Shown piece after piece: positions 42,775 to 51,707 of a DNA stretch of 64,000 nucleotides; within the stretch, counting starts at the first letter, position 1, and each line of letters opens with the position of its first letter. The position numbers and the translations under genes were made by a program. The stretch is from Pedobacter sp. MC2016-05 (GTDB taxonomy: Bacteria; Bacteroidota; Bacteroidia; Sphingobacteriales; Sphingobacteriaceae): the NCBI RefSeq assembly GCF_026239735.1, contig NZ_JAPIVT010000017.1, forward strand, positions 62,001-126,000. Reading direction: 5' to 3'. A model generated the notes under the pieces. It saw only the letters and a program-made list of their open reading frames with translations. It was not told the origin of the DNA and searched no databases.

Positions 42775-44148
42775 ATGAATTATTCTACTTTAAAGAAAAG
42801 TGTTGCGCTTTCTTTAGTGGCCTTAACAGGAGTTGCTACTCTTGCTGTCGCTCAAGATGCACCTGCAACAACTTCTGGTACCAAGGCATTTGGTGGCAGA
42901 GGTCAGTACAGAACTTGGTCAATTGGTTTGAACGGTGGTGTTTTGATGCCAATCGCTCCAATCAGCAGTACTAATGATTACAACAAATGGGATGTTAACC
43001 TAGGTTACGGTTTGAATATCCGTAAACAATTAGGTCATTCTTTTGCATTAGAATTGAATGGTACACGTGGTAAAATCTCTGGCTCAAATGACGCTGCATT
43101 CACAGGTGCTGGTTCTACAAACAGAGAATTTGAAACTGAATTACAATATGCGGTAGATTTACGCGGTGTTGTAAACTTGGGATCTATCGACTTCTTACGT
43201 CGTGAGAATTCAGTTGGTTTCTTTTTAACTGCTGGTTACGGTTATATGGCTTATGCACCAAAGGTTACTTTGAATAACGGTACCGTTATTGATTGGAAAG
43301 GTAACGCTGGTGGTAATGACGGAAATGGTAACAGCGTTGTTAAGACAGGTGAAAGAAATGACTACGTTAAAGGTTTCTACATTCCAGTAGGTGCTGGTGT
43401 TAAGTTCAAAGTATCTGAGCGTGTTAATTTTAACTTAGGTTATACTATGAACTTTGTTGATGCTGATAACTTAGACGGAACTTATGCAAAAGGCACTTCA
43501 CAAGATAAATTCTCTTACGGATATGCTGGATTAGAATTTTCTTTAGGTTCTTCTGCAAAACCAAGTTTAGAGTGGTCTAACCCATTAGCTACAATGTATG
43601 ATGAGTTAAAAGATCCTACTTTACGTCAGGAAGTTGAAGCTTTGAAAAACCGTGTATCTAACGTAGAAAAATCTGTTGAAGATTTGAAAAAAGATACTGA
43701 TGGTGATGGTGTTGCTGATCAATTCGACAAATGCCCAGGAACTCCTGCAGGTACTGCTGTTGATGGTTCAGGATGTCCGCTTCCTAAATTTCAAGCTGAT
43801 TCGACTTCAACTGGTAATGTAACAGGTTTCGAAAAAATCAGTTTTGATTTCAACTCATCAGTTTTAAAAACTGAAGCTTATCCAACTTTAGATAAATTAT
43901 CTTCAGTGTTACGTGAAAACGGTGGTAAAGTAACTGTAAACGGTTACGCTTCAAGCGAAGGTACTGCTGCATATAACATGAAATTATCTAAAGATAGAGC
44001 TAATTCTGTTAAAACTTACTTAGTAAACTCTGGTGTTAACGCTAGTCAAGTTGCTACTAAAGGAATGGGTGAAGCTAATCCAATTGCTTCTAACGATACT
44101 GAAGAAGGTCGCATCCAAAACCGTCGTGTTGAAACTTCTAGAAACTAG
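42775..44148 (+). CDS. OmpA-family outer-membrane protein
   Basis: The 457-residue protein has a signal peptide (about 1-26), an eight-strand beta-barrel-like N-terminal half (to about 270), a coiled-coil-like stretch, a thrombospondin-3-like calcium-binding repeat at about 307-338 (DTDGDGVADQFDKCPGTP) and a peptidoglycan-binding OmpA domain at about 353-457 (ISFDFNSSVLKTEAY, GYASSEGTAAYNMKLSKDRA, NRRVE). It links the outer membrane to peptidoglycan and is probably abundant: it has a strong promoter and terminator and a regular codon set. It is monocistronic. Confidence 0.94.
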   Translation: MNYSTLKKSVALSLVALTGVATLAVAQDAPATTSGTKAFGGRGQYRTWSIGLNGGVLMPIAPISSTNDYNKWDVNLGYGLNIRKQLGHSFALELNGTRGKISGSNDAAFTGAGSTNREFETELQYAVDLRGVVNLGSIDFLRRENSVGFFLTAGYGYMAYAPKVTLNNGTVIDWKGNAGGNDGNGNSVVKTGERNDYVKGFYIPVGAGVKFKVSERVNFNLGYTMNFVDADNLDGTYAKGTSQDKFSYGYAGLEFSLGSSAKPSLEWSNPLATMYDELKDPTLRQEVEALKNRVSNVEKSVEDLKKDTDGDGVADQFDKCPGTPAGTAVDGSGCPLPKFQADSTSTGNVTGFEKISFDFNSSVLKTEAYPTLDKLSSVLRENGGKVTVNGYASSEGTAAYNMKLSKDRANSVKTYLVNSGVNASQVATKGMGEANPIASNDTEEGRIQNRRVETSRN

Positions 44149-44171
44149 TATTTCAATATAAAGTTTAATAG

Positions 44172-44202
44172 AAAAGTCCCGATGTAGATCGGGACTTTTT
44201 TT
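44172..44202 (+). terminator. Intrinsic terminator of the OmpA-family gene
   Basis: A perfect 12-bp stem (AAAAGTCCCGAT / ATCGGGACTTTT) with a 4-nt loop and a following T-run lies 24 bp after the stop codon. Confidence 0.92.
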
Positions 44203-44215
44203 ATGCCTTTTAATT

Positions 44216-44244
44216 TTGTGTATAAGGCTTTTTATCTAAGTTTG
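44216..44244 (+). promoter_or_regulatory. Promoter of the small membrane protein and ridA run
   Basis: TTG (44216-44218), an 18-bp spacer and TAAGTTTG (44237-44244) match the consensus. The box ends 4 bp before the ATG at 44249, so the mRNA is probably leaderless. Confidence 0.65.
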
Positions 44245-44248
44245 CATT

Positions 44249-44386
44249 ATGTATTTCTTCAGGAAAAAGGATCCTAACAGGCCAAATAACATCAACATCA
44301 AAATTATGCATTTCATCAATGCATTGGCGATCATTATCTTTCTTGCAGGTATAACCTATAAAGTCGTTCAATGGCTTTCTAAATAA
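44249..44386 (+). CDS. 45-residue single-pass membrane protein
   Basis: This frame is too short to stand out but looks real. A charged N-terminus (MYFFRKKDPNRP) is followed by one hydrophobic helix (about residues 21-36, HFINALAIIIFLAGITY) and a short tail. It has its own promoter, and ridA starts 5 bp after its stop codon. It resembles small Bacteroidota proteins with a KKDPN-N-N-K-MH-IN pattern, which I recall as DUF6728, though that name is uncertain. Function unknown. A shorter start at Met20 is also possible. Confidence 0.7.
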   Translation: MYFFRKKDPNRPNNINIKIMHFINALAIIIFLAGITYKVVQWLSK

Positions 44387-44391
44387 ATTTT

Positions 44392-44772
44392 ATGAAAAAA
44401 ATCATTACAACTACAAATGCTCCAGCTCCGATTGGGCCGTATAGCCAGGCGGTACAAGCCGGCAATTTTTTATTCGTTTCAGGTCAGGTAGCTATTAATC
44501 CAGAAAATGGAGAGCTAAATTTGGTTAATATCGAAGAAGAAACTCATCAGGTTATGCGCAACTTGAAAGCGGTGCTTTTAGAGGCGGGATTATCTTTCGA
44601 TAACGTTGTAAAATCAACTATTTTTCTCTCGGATATGGGTACCTTTTCACAAGTAAATGAAATTTATGGTCAGTACTTTACAGCTGATTTTCCAGCCCGT
44701 GAAACCGTTCAGGTTTCTGTACTGCCTAAAAATGTGAACGTAGAGATTTCTGTAATTGCGATCGTTCAATAG
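44392..44772 (+). CDS. ridA: RidA-family deaminase
   Basis: RidA hydrolyses reactive enamine/imine intermediates released by PLP enzymes such as threonine dehydratase. The 126-residue protein has the family signature: PAPIGPYSQAVQAGNFLFVSGQ at the start, RETVQVSVLP with the carboxylate-binding Arg, and a C-terminal VEISVIAIV with the conserved Glu. Length and motifs are complete. It lies 5 bp after the small membrane protein gene and 2 bp before the EamA transporter. Confidence 0.94.
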   Translation: MKKIITTTNAPAPIGPYSQAVQAGNFLFVSGQVAINPENGELNLVNIEEETHQVMRNLKAVLLEAGLSFDNVVKSTIFLSDMGTFSQVNEIYGQYFTADFPARETVQVSVLPKNVNVEISVIAIVQ

Positions 44773-44774
44773 TT

Positions 44775-45677
44775 TTGGCAACCGCTAGAGCGAAATACTT
44801 TGTAGCTGGCATTATTCCCTACATTATCTGGGGTACAATGTCAATTCCGCTACGGAACATCAAGGGTTTTCCTCCTCAAGAAATTCTTTATTATAGAATA
44901 TTTGTTTCTATCATAATGGTATGGACAATTATTCTACTTTTCAGGAAAGATGCCTTAAAAAATGATTTCAATTTCTTTAAGAATTTAATATCACCTAAGA
45001 AGACCAAGTTCTTGTTATTAACCCTTCTTTCTGCCTTTTTAATAACAGGGAATTGGTTTACATACATCTATGCAGTAAACAGCGTAAGTCTAAGGGCTGC
45101 CGCTTTTGCTTATATGGTCTGTCCTCTTCTAACCGCATTGTGTGGGTTCGTTATCCTTAAGGAGCAACTTACCAGGACTAAAGTAATTGCGCTGATTATT
45201 GCATCTATGAGCATTGCATTGTTAGCCACAGGGTCTTTACGTGAGGTTTTATGGGCAATACTTATCGCATCATTTTATGCACTTTATGTTATTGTGCTCA
45301 AAATAATTAAGGGTATTGATAAGTTCAATTTCTTAGGCGTTCAGTTAATTTTATCAGGTCTGATGTTGTTGCCCATGTATTTGTTTACCCCAAACACATT
45401 TCCTGTAGATAATTTTTTTTGGTCGCATATATTTTTAATTGCTGCGGTGTTTACCATTATCCCACTCTTTTTAAATTCTTATGCTTTACTAGGAATGCCA
45501 TCATCGGCGTTAGGTATTTTAATTTATCTAAATCCTATCGTTGCTTTCGCAGTTGCATTCTTCTATTTTAAGGAACCGATAGATGTGCTTCAGCTTTTCG
45601 CCTATTTGCTATTGCTGTTGTCGATTGTTATTTTTAATGCGCAGTTGCTAAAAAGCATTGTTTACAAAAAAGCTTAG
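44775..45677 (+). CDS. EamA-family transporter, RarD-like
   Basis: The 300-residue protein has ten membrane helices in two EamA halves of the drug/metabolite transporter superfamily, with IPYIIWGTMSIPLRNIKG and YRIFVSI near the start, as in RarD. RarD-like proteins are exporters of uncertain substrates. The start is TTG at 44775, 2 bp after ridA; no ATG is nearby. It runs directly into recG. Confidence 0.85.
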   Translation: MATARAKYFVAGIIPYIIWGTMSIPLRNIKGFPPQEILYYRIFVSIIMVWTIILLFRKDALKNDFNFFKNLISPKKTKFLLLTLLSAFLITGNWFTYIYAVNSVSLRAAAFAYMVCPLLTALCGFVILKEQLTRTKVIALIIASMSIALLATGSLREVLWAILIASFYALYVIVLKIIKGIDKFNFLGVQLILSGLMLLPMYLFTPNTFPVDNFFWSHIFLIAAVFTIIPLFLNSYALLGMPSSALGILIYLNPIVAFAVAFFYFKEPIDVLQLFAYLLLLLSIVIFNAQLLKSIVYKKA

Positions 45678-45681
45678 AAAT

Positions 45682-47787
45682 TTGTTTCATTCGATTTTAG
45701 ATACACCAATTGAATTTATAAAAGGCGTAGGACCAAGTCGTGCTGATGTTTTGAAAAAGGATTTAGGTCTTTTTACTTTTCAAGACATGTTAGCGCACTA
45801 TCCTTTTCGCTATATCGACCGTACAAAGTATTTTAAAATCAATGAAATCAATCCCGATTCGCAATATATTCAGATTATTGGTCGTGTAATCAGCAAAAAG
45901 GTTATTGGCGATAAAAGAACGAAGCGGATTGTGGCTGTTTTTAAAGATGAGACGGGTATGATGGAGCTGGTTTGGTTTCAAAGTTTGAAATGGGTAGATG
46001 ATCATATTACCGTTGGAACAGCTTATGTGGCTTTCGGCAAACCGAATTTATTTAACGGAACGTTCAGTATCTCTCATCCAGAAATGGAACTGTACCAAAA
46101 CAAACTTGTAGGGAGGGGCAATTTAAGTTTACAGCCTGTTTATAATTCTACTGAAAAACTAAAAAAGTTTACTTTGGATTCAAAGGGGATTCAAAGGTTA
46201 ATTGCTGGTTTGCTAGATCAAGTTATCACAGAAGTTCCTGAAAACTTGCCTCAGTATATTATTGATAAATATCAGTTGCCAGATAAAAGAAGGGCTTTGC
46301 TGAGTATTCATTTTCCAAAAAATCAACAGGATTTGAACGCTGCGGAGAGAAGATTGAAGTTTGAAGAACTTTTTTTTATTCAGCTTCAATTGTTGCATAA
46401 CAAACAATTGAGACAACTGAAATTTAAAGGGGTGACTTTTGATAAGGTGGGCGAAAAGGTCACTCGATTTTATAAGGAGTTTTTACCGTTTGAACTAACC
46501 AATGCTCAGAAGCGTGTTATTAAAGAAATTAGAATTGATACACAACGTGGAGTTCAGATGAACAGGCTTGTTCAGGGCGATGTAGGTAGTGGCAAAACCG
46601 CTGTAGCCTTGATGAGTATGCTTTTAGCAAACGATAACGGTTACCAGGCGTGTATGATGGCTCCTACAGAAATTTTGGCTCGACAACATTTCGCCTCAAT
46701 TACAGAATTGGTAACTGATGATTTGGTTAAAGTTGCAATCCTCACCGGAAGCACCAAGAAAAAAGAGAGGACAATCCTGCATGAGCAACTGGAAAATGGA
46801 GAAATAGATATTCTTATAGGAACCCATGCCTTGATTGAGGATAAGGTAAAGTTCAAAAATCTCGGTTTAGTAGTTATTGATGAACAGCATCGCTTCGGGG
46901 TAGAGCAGCGCGCGAAGCTTTGGCGGAAGAACATCATTCCGCCACATATTTTAGTGATGACCGCAACGCCGATTCCACGGACGCTGGCGATGACACTCTA
47001 TGGCGATCTTGATGTTTCCATTATCGATGAACTGCCTGCAGGAAGAAAACCTATCGAAACGCGGCATTTGTTTGAAGGACAACGATTAAGAATGTTCGGG
47101 TTCATGAAACAGGAGATTGCTAAAGGCCGACAAGTTTACATCGTTTACCCATTGATAAAAGAAAGCGAAAAGTTGGATCTTTTACACCTTGAAGCCGGTG
47201 TAGAGCAGTTGAGTTACCAGTTTCCTCGCCCTGATTATCAAATTAGCATTGTGCATGGTCAGATGCCAAATGCAGATAAACAATTTGAGATGCAACAGTT
47301 TATTGATGGAAAAAGCCAGATCATGGTAGCTACTACGGTGATTGAGGTCGGTGTGAATGTTCCCAATGCATCTGTTATGGTAATTGAGAATTCTGAACGC
47401 TTTGGGCTTTCCCAATTGCACCAGTTGCGCGGTAGAGTAGGTAGGGGGGCGGAGCAGTCCTTTTGCATTTTAATGAGCGGAAACAAACTCAGTAAAGAAG
47501 GTAAAGTACGTTTAGAAACCATGGTGCGAACCAATAACGGTTTTGAAATTTCGGAAATTGACTTGCAGCTTCGTGGTCCTGGGGATATTTCTGGAACCCA
47601 ACAAAGTGGTATCCTTGATTTGAAGCTGGCAGATTTGGCAAAGGATCAGATTATTCTATCTGAAGCTAGAAATACAGTTATAGAACTTTTTTCAGATGAT
47701 CCACAATTGGAAAAACCAGAGAATAAAGTTTTGAAACTGCATTTGCAAAAACTAGAGAGAGGCATTTCATTTGATAAAATCTCTTAG
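45682..47787 (+). CDS. recG: ATP-dependent DNA helicase RecG
   Basis: RecG reverses stalled forks and branch-migrates Holliday junctions. The 701-residue protein has the wedge OB domain (about 1-190) and a superfamily-2 helicase core with GDVGSGKTAVA (Walker A), VVIDEQHRFG (DEQH box), MTATPIPRT and QLRGRVGRG (motif VI). I place the start at TTG 45682 (MFHSILDTPIEF), just after the EamA stop, because it matches the RecG N-terminus of relatives; an in-frame TTG at 45658 would overlap the upstream gene by 20 bp. Confidence 0.94.
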   Translation: MFHSILDTPIEFIKGVGPSRADVLKKDLGLFTFQDMLAHYPFRYIDRTKYFKINEINPDSQYIQIIGRVISKKVIGDKRTKRIVAVFKDETGMMELVWFQSLKWVDDHITVGTAYVAFGKPNLFNGTFSISHPEMELYQNKLVGRGNLSLQPVYNSTEKLKKFTLDSKGIQRLIAGLLDQVITEVPENLPQYIIDKYQLPDKRRALLSIHFPKNQQDLNAAERRLKFEELFFIQLQLLHNKQLRQLKFKGVTFDKVGEKVTRFYKEFLPFELTNAQKRVIKEIRIDTQRGVQMNRLVQGDVGSGKTAVALMSMLLANDNGYQACMMAPTEILARQHFASITELVTDDLVKVAILTGSTKKKERTILHEQLENGEIDILIGTHALIEDKVKFKNLGLVVIDEQHRFGVEQRAKLWRKNIIPPHILVMTATPIPRTLAMTLYGDLDVSIIDELPAGRKPIETRHLFEGQRLRMFGFMKQEIAKGRQVYIVYPLIKESEKLDLLHLEAGVEQLSYQFPRPDYQISIVHGQMPNADKQFEMQQFIDGKSQIMVATTVIEVGVNVPNASVMVIENSERFGLSQLHQLRGRVGRGAEQSFCILMSGNKLSKEGKVRLETMVRTNNGFEISEIDLQLRGPGDISGTQQSGILDLKLADLAKDQIILSEARNTVIELFSDDPQLEKPENKVLKLHLQKLERGISFDKIS

Positions 47788-47853
47788 TATCGGTTTCTGG
47801 TAACAATTCTAATCCGAGTTTAATTCATTTGCGATTTTTAATTTTTCAAACAT

Positions 47854-47861
47854 TAGTTTTG
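47854..47861 (+). promoter_or_regulatory. -7 promoter box for the MFS transporter gene
   Basis: TAGTTTTG matches TAnnTTTG, 16 bp before the GTG start. Confidence 0.45.
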
Positions 47862-47877
47862 TAGGAAATATTTTCTC

Positions 47878-49161
47878 GTGGCAGATTCAGATTCCAACCC
47901 CATTATAGTTAAACAGGATCCATTCGCAGCATTGCGTTTTAAAGAATTTCGTTCTTTTTTAGGAATGCGTTTTTTCTTTACGTTGGCCTATCAAATGCAG
48001 GCTGTGGTTATCGGATATCACATTTACGATTTAACCCACGATGCATTGAAGCTTGGTTTGGTGGGTTTGTGTGAAGCAATCCCTGCGATCGGAATTGCAC
48101 TCTATGGAGGGTACATCGCCGATAAAAGTGAAAAACGGGGCTTGCTGATTAAAATATTTTCGGGTGTATGGCTTGCTTCGGTGCTCATGCTTATCATCAC
48201 CAGTAAATATTTAAACCTGAAAGAGGATTTAATTGTACTGATCATGTACGGCTTAGTTTTCTGTATCGGTTTGGCTCGTGGCTTTTTCGGACCAGCGACC
48301 TTTTCATTGATGGCCAATATCATCCCGAAGGAACTCTACCCGAATTCGAGCACTTGGAGTAGCAGCAGCTGGCAGCTGGCCACCATTATTGGTCCGCTAC
48401 TTGGTGGATTAATTAATTGGCTTTGGGGAATCACCGCTGCCTATAGCGTTATCGTTTTTCTAGTTTCAGTGTCACTCGTCTGCATTTTCACTTTTAAAAA
48501 GCATCCAGCTACCTTTGCGCCAACACAAAATATCTTTCACAGTTTAAAAGAAGGAATTCAATTTGTCTTTAAAACCAAAATGATGGTTTGGGCAATGAGT
48601 TTAGACCTTTTTTCTGTTTTTTTTGGCGGTGCAGTGGCACTGCTTCCCATTTTTGCGAAAGATGTTTTTCACTTAGGTTCATTTGGTTTGGGTATGATGC
48701 GTGGAGCAGCCTCATCTGGGGCAGTGATTACGATGCTTTTGATGACGCGATTTTCTCCTATGGGCAAGCCGTGGAGAAATTTGCTCATTGCTGTGACCGG
48801 TTTTGGGCTCAGTATTATTTGTTATGGCTTATCCAAAAACTTCTATCTCACGCTTTTCTTTTTGTTTTTAGAAGGGTCTTTTGATAGTGTCAGCGTAATT
48901 ATACGCCAAACCATCATGCAGCTCCTCACGCCAGATCATATGCGGGGTCGCGTTTCTGCGGTAAATAGCATGTTCATCGGCTCATCAAATGAGATTGGGG
49001 AGTTTGAGTCAGGTTTAACGGCAAAATATATGAAACTAGTTCCTGCGGTAGTTTTTGGCGGCAGTATGACCATCGCAATTGCTTTTATTACCTGGTTAAA
49101 AACTAAATCTCTTACCAAATTGAGTTTACAGGATATTAATGAGCAAACTGCTAAAGGTTAG
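47878..49161 (+). CDS. MFS transporter (DHA3-like)
   Basis: The 427-residue protein has twelve predicted membrane helices and the layout of the DHA3 group (EntS-like exporters): FRSFLGMRFFFTLAYQMQAVVIGYHIYDLT at the start, then GGYIADKSEKRG, a variant of the MFS motif A between helices 2 and 3. The substrate is unknown. The start is GTG at 47878, 16 bp after a -7 box. It is followed by a 460-bp gap. Confidence 0.88.
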   Translation: MADSDSNPIIVKQDPFAALRFKEFRSFLGMRFFFTLAYQMQAVVIGYHIYDLTHDALKLGLVGLCEAIPAIGIALYGGYIADKSEKRGLLIKIFSGVWLASVLMLIITSKYLNLKEDLIVLIMYGLVFCIGLARGFFGPATFSLMANIIPKELYPNSSTWSSSSWQLATIIGPLLGGLINWLWGITAAYSVIVFLVSVSLVCIFTFKKHPATFAPTQNIFHSLKEGIQFVFKTKMMVWAMSLDLFSVFFGGAVALLPIFAKDVFHLGSFGLGMMRGAASSGAVITMLLMTRFSPMGKPWRNLLIAVTGFGLSIICYGLSKNFYLTLFFLFLEGSFDSVSVIIRQTIMQLLTPDHMRGRVSAVNSMFIGSSNEIGEFESGLTAKYMKLVPAVVFGGSMTIAIAFITWLKTKSLTKLSLQDINEQTAKG

Positions 49162-49621
49162 TATAAAATATAATAAAACTGGCATCGCTGCCTCTATTGA
49201 GCTGGAGCCTGCCTTTTCCGCAATCTTTCTGCGCTGGTTGTGCCGATTCGATTAATAACCAAAAACAAAACGGATTTTAGTACACTTAGGTTTAGCTTAG
49301 AGCATATTCTGCATTTTAATAATTGGAAACGAGCTCTTTGCACTCATTAACACGAGCGTAGTGAGTAAGGTAAATGCTAATAAACGCCAGGAACCGTTAA
49401 GCTATATTGCAATTGTTAGAAACCAGCGCAGGTGTGAATTATAAAGATGAGCGCAAGTGTAAAAGACTTTCAACAAAACGAAATCTATTGCAAATTGAAC
49501 CTAATGGACGGGACGGAAAGCCGCTATTTCTCATAGCGCTTGGAGATACAGCGGGGTAGATACAAACTGAAGTATTTCTTACTAAATTTTTATTTTATCA
49601 ACCCTGGATAAAGCAAAAAGC
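49162..49621. other. 460-bp noncoding gap with a structured, repeat-like end
   Basis: I see no gene on either strand. Near the right end lies an imperfect 12-bp hairpin: CCGCTATTTCTC (49521-49532) pairs with GAGATACAGCGG (49543-49554) with two mismatches. It follows GGACGGGACGGAAAG, a style I associate with interspersed repeats in this family (recall, unverified). Another short hairpin-like pair, ACTCA / TGAGT, lies near 49340-49363. The GC content of parts of this gap is higher than usual for an intergenic region here. Confidence 0.5.
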
Positions 49622-49837
49622 CTAAAACTTTCTATTCTTACCCCAAATTAAATAAATAATTGACCCTAAAAATGGAGCCAGTAATATGATAACAAACCAT
49701 AGCGCTTTTACCGGGAACAGCATTCCTTTGTTCCTCGAGATATGATAAAGTGCGGTTAAAATTAGCGCCAACCATAAAATGGCGCCAATTATAATGATTA
49801 TGCCAATTTCGTTGCTTTCAATTTTTGCTACTAACAT
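49622..49837 (-). CDS. PLDc_N-domain small membrane protein
   Basis: The 71-residue protein has two membrane helices (about 12-32 and 43-65) and ends in a GSIIYLIWGKNRKF motif. That matches the PLDc_N domain, the membrane anchor found at the N-terminus of cardiolipin synthases, here without the catalytic phospholipase part. Stand-alone copies are common, of unknown function. It starts 14 bp after the ABC exporter gene and is in the same operon. Confidence 0.85.
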   Translation of the reverse strand: MLVAKIESNEIGIIIIIGAILWLALILTALYHISRNKGMLFPVKALWFVIILLAPFLGSIIYLIWGKNRKF

Positions 49838-49851
49838 AGGATGAAGTTTTA

Positions 49852-51603
49852 TTATACTTCAACAATTCTTTCACCAATTTGTTGTCGCCACATGGCTTGA
49901 TACAACCCGTTTTGAGCGATCAACGCTTCGTGAGATCCTTGCTCGATGATATGTCCTTTCTCCAAAACGTAGATTACATCAGCATGTTTGATGGTTGATA
50001 AACGGTGGGCAATCAAGATTGTAATGTGGTCTGTTAAGTCGGATACAGAGCGAATGGTTTTGGTAATTTCTTCTTCTGTGATAGAATCCAATGAGGATGT
50101 AGCTTCATCAAAAACTAAGATATCTGGTCGGCGAAGCAAAGCCCGGGCAATAGATAACCGCTGTTTTTCGCCTCCTGAAACTTTAACACCTCCTTCACCA
50201 ATTAACGAATCCAAACCTTTGTCTGCTCTGGCAAGCAAAGTTTGACAAGCTGCCTGGTTTAATACCTTGTAACACTCTTCATCGGTAGCAGTCGGATTTA
50301 CGAATAGTAAATTCTCTCTGATGGTGCCTGAGAACAGCTGGGTGTCTTGCGTTACAAAACCGATTTTTTCTCTTAGCGCATCTAAATCAATATCATTACT
50401 TGGTGTGCCATTGTATAAAATCTCCCCTTCTTTAGCTGGATAAAGGCCAACTAACAGTTTTACCAGAGTTGACTTTCCTGCTCCTGATGGACCAACGAAA
50501 GCGATGGTTTGCCCACTTTGCGTTTTAAACGAAATGTTTTCTAAAGCATTTCTATTTGCAGTTTGGTGTTTGAAGCCAACATTGCTGAAAGTTAAATCTT
50601 TAATTTTATTGATGGAAATGGGGTTCTCTGGCTTTTTATCAATTGGCGTACTTAATATTTTTTTGAAATTACCCAGTGAAACCTCTGCTTCACGCCAGGC
50701 CAGAATTACGTTTCCAAGCTCTTGCAATGGGCCAAAGAGGAAAAACGAATAGAACAGGAAAGTTAAATACTGGCCAGCTGTAATGGCATTATCGAAAATA
50801 AGCAACAATAAAACCAAGATCATCGTGCTGCGAACCAGGTTTACAGTGGTGCCTTGAACAAAGCTCATACTGCGGACATACTTTACTTTCTTCAACTCCA
50901 GACCTAAAATTTTGTAGGTGGTTTTATTCAAACGTTCAATTTCCTGATCGGCCAGACCCAAACTTTTTACCAGTTCTATGTTTCTTAATGATTCTGTTGT
51001 AGAACCCGCCAAAGCGGTTGTCTCACCAACAATGGAGCGCTGGATGGTCTTTATTTTGCGGCTTAAAAACCAGCTTACAAAACTGATAATTGGAATAGCC
51101 GTAAAATAAACCAGTGTTACTTTGTAGCTGATGGAAACGGAGTAAACAATCACGAAAATCATGCCGATCAAACTCACAAACAAAATACTGATGAAAGAGG
51201 TAATAAATTTCTCGGAGTCTAAACGTACTTTTTGTAGAATGCCCAATGTTTCTCCACTGCGCTGATCTTCGAAAACCTGGTAAGGTAGTTTTAGAGAGTG
51301 CTGTAAGCCGTCAGCATACATTTTTGCACCAACTTTTTGAACAATAACACTAGTGAAGTAATCCTGGAAGTTTTTAGCGATACGCGAAACCATTGCTGCG
51401 CCAATCGCCAGGCCAATTAATCCGAGCGAACCCCATAGGTATTGGCTATAAGTTAATTTATCTTTTTGATTGATGAATTTGTCTAAAATTCTTCCGGTGA
51501 TATATGGATCTAAAAGTGAAAAGCCAATATTTAAACCTGCAAGCAATAGTGCTAAAGCCACAATCCACTTGTGGTTTTTCAGGTAGTCTAATAATAATCC
51601 CAT
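49852..51603 (-). CDS. ABC exporter (fused permease and ATPase)
   Basis: The 583-residue half-transporter has a six-helix transmembrane domain (about 1-310) and an ATPase domain with GPSGAGKSTLVKLL (Walker A), VSGGEKQRLSIARALLRRP (signature), ILVFDEATSSLD (Walker B) and IAHRLST (switch His). It resembles multidrug and lipid exporters of the MsbA/LmrA type; no partner half is next to it, so a homodimer is likely. A -7 box lies 23 bp before the ATG and a terminator lies beyond that. Confidence 0.9.
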   Translation of the reverse strand: MGLLLDYLKNHKWIVALALLLAGLNIGFSLLDPYITGRILDKFINQKDKLTYSQYLWGSLGLIGLAIGAAMVSRIAKNFQDYFTSVIVQKVGAKMYADGLQHSLKLPYQVFEDQRSGETLGILQKVRLDSEKFITSFISILFVSLIGMIFVIVYSVSISYKVTLVYFTAIPIISFVSWFLSRKIKTIQRSIVGETTALAGSTTESLRNIELVKSLGLADQEIERLNKTTYKILGLELKKVKYVRSMSFVQGTTVNLVRSTMILVLLLLIFDNAITAGQYLTFLFYSFFLFGPLQELGNVILAWREAEVSLGNFKKILSTPIDKKPENPISINKIKDLTFSNVGFKHQTANRNALENISFKTQSGQTIAFVGPSGAGKSTLVKLLVGLYPAKEGEILYNGTPSNDIDLDALREKIGFVTQDTQLFSGTIRENLLFVNPTATDEECYKVLNQAACQTLLARADKGLDSLIGEGGVKVSGGEKQRLSIARALLRRPDILVFDEATSSLDSITEEEITKTIRSVSDLTDHITILIAHRLSTIKHADVIYVLEKGHIIEQGSHEALIAQNGLYQAMWRQQIGERIVEV

Positions 51604-51625
51604 TAACGTTTTGTTGTTTGTAATG

Positions 51626-51633
51626 CAAACATA
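51626..51633 (-). promoter_or_regulatory. -7 promoter box for the ABC exporter gene
   Basis: The minus strand reads TATGTTTG, matching TAnnTTTG, 23 bp before the start at 51603 and directly after the terminator of the TonB receptor gene. Confidence 0.5.
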
Positions 51634-51671
51634 AAAAAAGGGAACGGATAAAAATCCATTCCCTTTTTTTA
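51633..51671 (-). terminator. Intrinsic terminator of the TonB receptor gene
   Basis: A long hairpin (AAAAAAAGGGAA / TTCCCTTTTTTT, with an inner GGAT / ATCC pair) has T-runs on both sides and lies 37 bp after the stop codon. Confidence 0.88.
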
Positions 51672-51707
51672 TGACTTTTTGGAAAGATACAGTCTATCTT
51701 TCAATGA

